Of a stretch of 21,370 nucleotides of DNA, positions 17,058-21,370 are shown piece by piece. The DNA is from Actinomycetes bacterium (lineage in GTDB: Bacteria; Actinomycetota; Actinomycetes; S36-B12; UBA5976). The translations under genes were made by a program, and so were the position numbers. How positions within the stretch are numbered: the first letter of the stretch is position 1; each line of letters starts with the position of its first letter. Where the stretch lies: assembly GCA_021784375.1 (NCBI GenBank), contig JAJXSV010000008.1, positions 1-21,370 on the forward strand, read 5' to 3'. The notes beneath the pieces are model-generated. The model searched no databases. It was not told the DNA's origin and saw only the letters and a program-made list of their open reading frames with translations.

Positions 17058-18305
17058 ATGCGCTCCCCGCAGCATGTCCTGGACGAGGTACCCCCGGAGA
17101 TCCGGCGCGTCCTCCTCGGCATCATGCTCAACGCCACCGGCGGCGGCCTCACCCTGTCGTTGCTCATGGTCTACCTGACGACCATCCGCGGAATGAGTCC
17201 GACGACCGGTGGCCTGCTCCTCGCCTGGGAGGCCGTGGTGGTGCTCCTCGTGGCCCCCACCGTCGGTACCCTCACCGATCGCATCGGACCGGTCCGCCTG
17301 ATGGTCCCCGCGGTGCTGCTGCAGGCCCTGGGCGTCGCCGGGTGGTCCTTGGTGCACACGCCGCTGCAGGCGTTCGCAATCGCGACCTTCACCTCGCTGA
17401 CCGGGGCCACGCTTTGGCCGGCACAGAGCACGCTGCTGGCCCAATTGACACCGGCCGCCCACCGCAATCGCACGTTCGGGCTGAGTTTCATGTTCCTCAA
17501 CCTGGGCTACGGCGTCGGCGGGCTCGTCAGCTCGATGATCGTGCGCGACCACGATGCTCCCCGTTTCGAGTTCATGTACCGGATCGACGGGATCACCTAC
17601 CTGGCGCTGGCCCTCGCCATCATCAGCGTGCGGGGCCATGCGCAGGCGGTGCATGCGGCGATCGACCGCAGTGGCAAGGACGAGGGATACCGGGAGGTCC
17701 TGCACGATCGCAGGCTCTGGTTGCTGCTGGCGGGCGGCGTGGTGATGTTCACCTGCGGCTACGGCGGATTCAACGCGGGCGTCCCCTTGTTCGCCACCAC
17801 CCACGCCCACCTGAGCGTGCACTGGCTCGGGCTCGTCTACGGTGCCAACAGCTTCACCATCGTGGCCGTGCAACCGATGGTGATCCGCAGGGTGGTGGGA
17901 CGCTCACGAACCCTCCTGCTGGCAAGCGTCGGGCTGCTGTGGGCGGTGTCCTGGGCCATGTTGGGCGCTTCGGCCCTGCTCCTGCCTGCGGTCCTGCTCA
18001 TCCTGGGCCAGGTGGTGTTCGCCACGGGGGAGTCGATCTGGGCGCCCGTCGGCCCGACGCTCGTGAACGCCATGGCACCCGACCACCTGCGCGGACGGTA
18101 CAACGCGGTCATCGGTCTCCAATGGGGTATCTCCGGCGTGCTCGGGCCGGCCATCACGGGGTTCATGCTGGGCCACGGATTGGCCACGGCGTGGTGGGTG
18201 ACCATGGCCACCGGGGCTTCGGTCGGGTCCCTGCTGCTGCTGCTCCTGCGCCGGGAACTGGATCCGGTGATGGACGGGCGCGTGGCAGAATCAACGCATG
18301 ACTGA
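17058..18305 (+). CDS. Major facilitator superfamily transporter
   Basis: 415 residues with about 12 hydrophobic helices, in the inner membrane. The MFS loop 2-3 signature is seen as GTLTDRIGPVRLM after the second helix. Helices such as LLLAWEAVVVLLVAPTVG and LLLASVGLLWAVSWAMLGA are clear. It probably exports or imports a small molecule by proton coupling; the substrate cannot be inferred. The ATG at 17058 has GGGAGG 8 nt upstream. The stop overlaps the DUF5998 start by 8 nt, so the two are coupled. The 152 bp between this gene and the divergent PfkB gene contain no feature I can support apart from this ribosome binding site. Confidence 0.9.
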   Translation: MRSPQHVLDEVPPEIRRVLLGIMLNATGGGLTLSLLMVYLTTIRGMSPTTGGLLLAWEAVVVLLVAPTVGTLTDRIGPVRLMVPAVLLQALGVAGWSLVHTPLQAFAIATFTSLTGATLWPAQSTLLAQLTPAAHRNRTFGLSFMFLNLGYGVGGLVSSMIVRDHDAPRFEFMYRIDGITYLALALAIISVRGHAQAVHAAIDRSGKDEGYREVLHDRRLWLLLAGGVVMFTCGYGGFNAGVPLFATTHAHLSVHWLGLVYGANSFTIVAVQPMVIRRVVGRSRTLLLASVGLLWAVSWAMLGASALLLPAVLLILGQVVFATGESIWAPVGPTLVNAMAPDHLRGRYNAVIGLQWGISGVLGPAITGFMLGHGLATAWWVTMATGASVGSLLLLLLRRELDPVMDGRVAESTHD

Positions 18306-18873
18306 AGCGGCCCAGCTCCAAAGTGACATCGATCGGACGGGCTACTACCCGGCACTCGTCATGGATGCGCTGCAGACGGCACTGGCCGGTGAGGAGATCG
18401 TCGCCTACCTCGTGCAACGCGAGCCGATCTTCGACCGCGATCAGTTGCACAGCCACGTGACGGTGTTGGCGCTCACCGCCACTCGCCTCATCGTCAGCCA
18501 CGTCGATGACCACGCCCCGGACGAGACGAGCACAGTCCCCTACGCGACGGCCTCCAGCGAAGCGGTGCGGTTGCAGCGCGTCGACTCGGTCGTCGTCACG
18601 CGCATCGTGACCCAGCCCGAGAAGCATCGGCCGGGAGGGGCGCTGCGCGAACTCATGCTCACGATCGGCTGGGGTGCGGTGGCGCGCCTTGAGTTGGAGC
18701 CGGCCACCTGCGGCGACCCGCAGTGCGAGGCCGACCACGGTTACACCGGAACATCGAGCAACGACGACCTCACGGTGCGCATCAGCGAGGCAGCCGATGG
18801 CGCCGACGTGGTGGAACGCGCCCTGCAGTTCGCGGCAGCGCTGTCGGAAGCGACGTCGAGCCGTCTCCGCTGA
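18298..18873 (+). CDS. DUF5998 family protein
   Basis: 191 residues. I recognise the actinobacterial DUF5998 family: DIDRTGYYPALVMDAL at the N-terminus, HSHVTVLALTATRLIVSHVDDH in the middle, and a C-terminal CGDPQCEADHGY motif (C138, C143, H147). Function is unknown. Some entries are called phosphodiesterase, probably by transfer from the adjacent phosphatase gene; no catalytic site of that kind is visible. The ATG at 18298 overlaps the MFS stop by 8 nt (ATGACTGA), and its TGA is 1 nt from the next ATG, so it sits tightly between the two. Confidence 0.85.
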   Translation: MTEAAQLQSDIDRTGYYPALVMDALQTALAGEEIVAYLVQREPIFDRDQLHSHVTVLALTATRLIVSHVDDHAPDETSTVPYATASSEAVRLQRVDSVVVTRIVTQPEKHRPGGALRELMLTIGWGAVARLELEPATCGDPQCEADHGYTGTSSNDDLTVRISEAADGADVVERALQFAAALSEATSSRLR

Positions 18874-18874
18874 C

Positions 18875-19954
18875 ATGCGCGCCCCGCGCTACGGCACTCG
18901 CGCCCTGACCGAGGTCCTGCCATCGGCGCTGGCCGCGCTCGACGGTCGCGACAACCCCCTCGACCTACCGGCGCAGACCCAGGTGGTGGTCGTCGTGGTG
19001 GATGGGCTGGGCCACAGGCAATTGCTGGAGGCTGCGGACGAACTGCCCACCCTGGGGCCGGCCGTGCGTGCGCAGGCTCCCATCGACGCCGCCTTCCCGA
19101 CCACCACGCCAGCGGGCGTGGCCACCATCGCACTGGCCCTGCCCCCGGGTCGGCACGGCATGGTTGGAGCGACCTTCGAACTCCCCGACTTCGGCGTGGT
19201 ACTCAACCCCCTCCACTGGGAGGACGACCCGCCACCGTTCGCCGTGCAGACCGAGCCGAACGTGTTCTCCCGCGCCGTCGGCATCCGCGTGTTGAGTCAC
19301 GGGCCGGTCGGGTATGCCCGTTCCGGCATGACGCGAACACTGCTGGGATCCGCGGAGCAGCGTGGCTATGAACACTTCGGGGCCGCAGCCATCGAAGCGG
19401 GGCGGCGTCGACTCGATTACGTGTACCTGCCCGAACTCGACAAGGTCGGGCACGGCGAGGGCCCGCTCACCGGTCCCTGGCGGCAGTGCCTGCGCGGTAT
19501 CGACGCGCTCGTCGGTCGGATCCTGCAGCGACTCCCGGACACGGCCTCGGTGCTGCTCACGAGCGACCACGGGATGGTGCGGATCCCCGATGACCACCGC
19601 ATCGATGCCGACGACCCATTGCTGCAGGCCGGCGTGCGCGTGATGGCCGGCGAGCCGCGGATGCGCCAGCTCTACTGCGACGATCCTCTTGCCATCCGGG
19701 AGCGTTGGAGTCAGGTGCTGCAGGGACGCGCCACCGTGCTGCTGCGCAACGAGGCGTTGGCGCTGGGCCTCTTCGGCGAATACGACGACATGATCATCGA
19801 CCGCATCGGTGATGTCATCGCGGTGGCGCAGGACGACTGGGCCATGGCGTCGGCGCTGGTGGATGCCAAGCCGTCCGGGCTCCGCGGCATGCATGGGGCC
19901 CTGACCGACGCCGAACTCCTCGTGCCCTGCCTGCTCCTGCCGGGCGTGGCATGA
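18875..19954 (+). CDS. Alkaline phosphatase superfamily protein (nucleotide pyrophosphatase/phosphodiesterase-like)
   Basis: 359 residues. A two-metal phosphoesterase of the alkaline phosphatase/NPP fold. The metal and nucleophile set is visible in order: D43 in VVVDGLGH, the Thr nucleophile in FPTTTPAGVAT (76-78), D189 and H193 in ELDKVGHGEG, D231 and H232 in TSDHGM, and a final H340 in GMHG. There is no signal peptide, so it is probably cytosolic; the substrate is unknown. The ATG at 18875 follows the DUF5998 TGA after one base (TGACATG), indicating coupling. The thymidine kinase gene begins 36 bp later. Confidence 0.9.
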   Translation: MRAPRYGTRALTEVLPSALAALDGRDNPLDLPAQTQVVVVVVDGLGHRQLLEAADELPTLGPAVRAQAPIDAAFPTTTPAGVATIALALPPGRHGMVGATFELPDFGVVLNPLHWEDDPPPFAVQTEPNVFSRAVGIRVLSHGPVGYARSGMTRTLLGSAEQRGYEHFGAAAIEAGRRRLDYVYLPELDKVGHGEGPLTGPWRQCLRGIDALVGRILQRLPDTASVLLTSDHGMVRIPDDHRIDADDPLLQAGVRVMAGEPRMRQLYCDDPLAIRERWSQVLQGRATVLLRNEALALGLFGEYDDMIIDRIGDVIAVAQDDWAMASALVDAKPSGLRGMHGALTDAELLVPCLLLPGVA

Positions 19955-19990
19955 GCATGGCGCGCAAGGGGACTGGAAGGATGCGCCATC

Positions 19991-20641
19991 ATGGCTGAGC
20001 TCATCTACTACTGCGGCACGATGGACAGTGGCAAGTCGACGCTGGCCCTGCAGACGGAGCACAACCACACCACGCGGGGGCGCCGTGGGCTGGTGTACAC
20101 CCGCCAGGACCGCGCCGGCTCGGGCATCCTGTCGTCGCGACTGGGCCTGGAGGCGGCCGCCATTGAGGTCACCGAGGACCTGGACTTCCACCGCGACATC
20201 GTGGCGGCGCTGTCGCAGGGTCAGCGCGTCGACTTCCTCATCTGCGATGAAGCGCAGTTCTACACGCCGACGCAGATCGAGCAGTTGGCGGTCATCGTCG
20301 ACAACCTGGGTATCGACGTGTTCGCGTTCGGCATCCTGGCGGACTTCCGCACCAGGTTGTTCCCCGGGTCCATGCGCTTGGTCGAACTCGCCGACCGCAT
20401 CCAGGCCCTGCAGGTGGAGGCGCTCTGCTGGTGCGGATCGCGGGCCACCCACAATGCCCGCACCGTGGGCGGCGTCATGGTGGTGGAGGGGGAGCAGGTG
20501 GTGGTGGGGGACACGGACACCGACGCGGTCGTCGCCTACGAGGTCCTGTGCCGGCGACATCACATGCGGAGGGTCACCTCGCGTACCGCGCAGGCGCAGC
20601 ACATGTCGCCTGAGCCGCTGCCCTTCGGACAGGCGCAGTAG
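19991..20641 (+). CDS. tdk: Thymidine kinase
   Basis: 216 residues. Type II thymidine kinase of the salvage pathway, phosphorylating thymidine with ATP. The P-loop is GTMDSGKST (9-17), the Walker B/catalytic base is E88 in ICDEAQF, and the lasso/TMP-binding region is GILADFRTRLFPGS. The zinc site is reduced: C146 and C148 form CxC instead of CxxC, with C187 and H190/H191 in CRRHHM. I believe this is normal for the actinobacterial branch. The ATG at 19991 has GGAAGG about 9 nt upstream. The gene is convergent with sepH, with 3 bp between the stops. Confidence 0.95.
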   Translation: MAELIYYCGTMDSGKSTLALQTEHNHTTRGRRGLVYTRQDRAGSGILSSRLGLEAAAIEVTEDLDFHRDIVAALSQGQRVDFLICDEAQFYTPTQIEQLAVIVDNLGIDVFAFGILADFRTRLFPGSMRLVELADRIQALQVEALCWCGSRATHNARTVGGVMVVEGEQVVVGDTDTDAVVAYEVLCRRHHMRRVTSRTAQAQHMSPEPLPFGQAQ

Positions 20642-20644
20642 CGA

Positions 20645-21370
20645 CTACTCGTCCTGCGGGGGGGAGCCGAAGAGGATCTCATCCCAGGAGGGGACGGACT
20701 TGCGGCCCTTGCCCGGCTTCTTGCCGCCAGTGGGCGTCACCGGTGCCGACTCCTGGGGCACCGCCTCCGGGCCCACCGGCGCGGTCGGCTCGTCACGACG
20801 CTTCATGGGTAGGACGTTGTCCGCGGTCTCCTCGACGGGCTTGAACACGGGCAGGGTGGGCTTGGTGATGACTTCGCGGGTGGGCCGGGCGGCTGGCGGC
20901 GGCTCGCCCATGAGCCAGTGGGCCTCGTCGCCCACGGGCGCGATGACCGCTGCCTTGGCATCGAACAGCCAACTCGCGATGCGGCCGCCCTCATTGGTGT
21001 CGTAGGACAACTGCACCTCCCAACGGCCATCGTCAAGTCGACGGGCGTCCCAGTGGGTCTCCGTCAACGCGATGCCCAGCGGCTGCAGACGCGTGACGAT
21101 GATGTCCTCGAGGGTGCCGACGCCGGAGGCGCGGCGCACCAGGGTCTCCCGGGCGCGTGTGGCGATGTGTGCGCGTTCCTGGAGGATCGGGATCGCGAAG
21201 GCCATGATGCGGGCAGCGGGTGTACCCGTCTGCTCCGCCAACTCGTCCACGTCCGCGCCCGCACGGATGCGGGCCTGGATCTCGCGCGGCGACAGGGCAT
21301 AGGGACCCGCTGCCGGTGAGCTTCGCGGGATCAGCGCGGCGGCGATGCGATCGTACATGGGCAACGCCGA
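20645..21370 (-). CDS. sepH: Cell division protein SepH (DUF3071), N-terminus cut by window edge
   Basis: 241 residues are visible, lacking the first stretch of the protein (probably about 40 residues). SepH binds FtsZ and promotes its assembly in actinobacteria. Visible are the helix-turn-helix-like segment LSPREIQARIRAG, then DELAEQTGTPAARIMAF and RARETLVRR, a second conserved domain (GTLEDIIVTRL, and WEVQLSYDTNEGG to DEAHWLMGE), a Pro-rich linker, and the conserved C-terminal patch KGRKSVPSWDEILFG. The frame is open to base 21370; the internal ATG at 21358 is not the true start. Convergent with thymidine kinase. Confidence 0.92.
   Translation of the reverse strand, partial: SALPMYDRIAAALIPRSSPAAGPYALSPREIQARIRAGADVDELAEQTGTPAARIMAFAIPILQERAHIATRARETLVRRASGVGTLEDIIVTRLQPLGIALTETHWDARRLDDGRWEVQLSYDTNEGGRIASWLFDAKAAVIAPVGDEAHWLMGEPPPAARPTREVITKPTLPVFKPVEETADNVLPMKRRDEPTAPVGPEAVPQESAPVTPTGGKKPGKGRKSVPSWDEILFGSPPQDE

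Noticed and set aside
18965..20602. 545-codon open frame on the minus strand opposite the phosphatase and thymidine kinase genes
   Set aside because: It spans two well-supported genes and their gap and shows only His/Arg/Val-rich low-complexity sequence.

Overview
The window is a gene-dense, high-GC stretch of chromosome from an actinobacterium (Actinomycetota, probably class Actinomycetes). The evidence is the gene content: a HrdB/SigA-type primary sigma factor whose regions 2 to 4 match the actinobacterial form, a PASTA-domain Ser/Thr kinase, actinobacterial DUF4192, DUF7455 and DUF5998 proteins, a ParE/ParC pair of the actinobacterial type, and the division protein SepH. There are frequent GTG starts and almost no intergenic DNA. 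The species cannot be named from this sequence. No rRNA, tRNA, insertion sequence, prophage or CRISPR array was seen, and no gap between genes exceeds about 155 bp.

Layout. (1) 1-1694: a PASTA kinase on the minus strand, cut by the left edge. (2) 1732-4545: thiamin thiazole genes thiG, thiS and thiO (minus, nearly contiguous) with thiE divergent (plus). (3) 4546-7048: three minus-strand genes, encoding a VOC/glyoxalase-like protein, a DUF4192 protein and a secreted Cys-rich PKD-like protein. (4) 7202-11154: the primary sigma factor (plus), a small DUF7455 zinc-finger-like protein (minus) and parE (plus). (5) 11157-13537: a GAF-LuxR regulator and a beta-carbonic anhydrase (minus), then a TrxB-like ferredoxin/flavodoxin-NADP reductase (plus). 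(6) 13584-16905: parC and, just upstream of it, a PfkB-family kinase (minus). (7) 17058-20641: a coupled plus-strand set of MFS transporter, DUF5998 protein, alkaline-phosphatase-superfamily protein and thymidine kinase. (8) 20645-21370: sepH (minus), cut by the right edge.

How the genes work together. ThiO oxidises glycine to the imine used by ThiG, ThiS carries the sulfur, and ThiE joins the thiazole and pyrimidine halves into thiamin phosphate. ParE and ParC form a second type II topoisomerase, probably topoisomerase IV, which decatenates chromosomes. SepH acts in FtsZ-dependent division. The locus around the sigma factor, parE, parC, thymidine kinase and sepH resembles a gene neighbourhood I recall from Streptomyces and relatives.

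The most unusual feature is inside the primary sigma factor. The linker between regions 1.2 and 2 is replaced by a roughly 54-residue segment with two CxxC pairs (C216, C219, C241, C244), which looks like a zinc ribbon. Its pattern resembles the small DUF7455 protein encoded immediately downstream. A second theme is the number of genes with no clear Shine-Dalgarno sequence but a TANNNT-type -10 box 6 to 8 nt before the start codon, which suggests leaderless mRNAs. The clearest case is the carbonic anhydrase and NADP-reductase pair, divergent across 54 bp.
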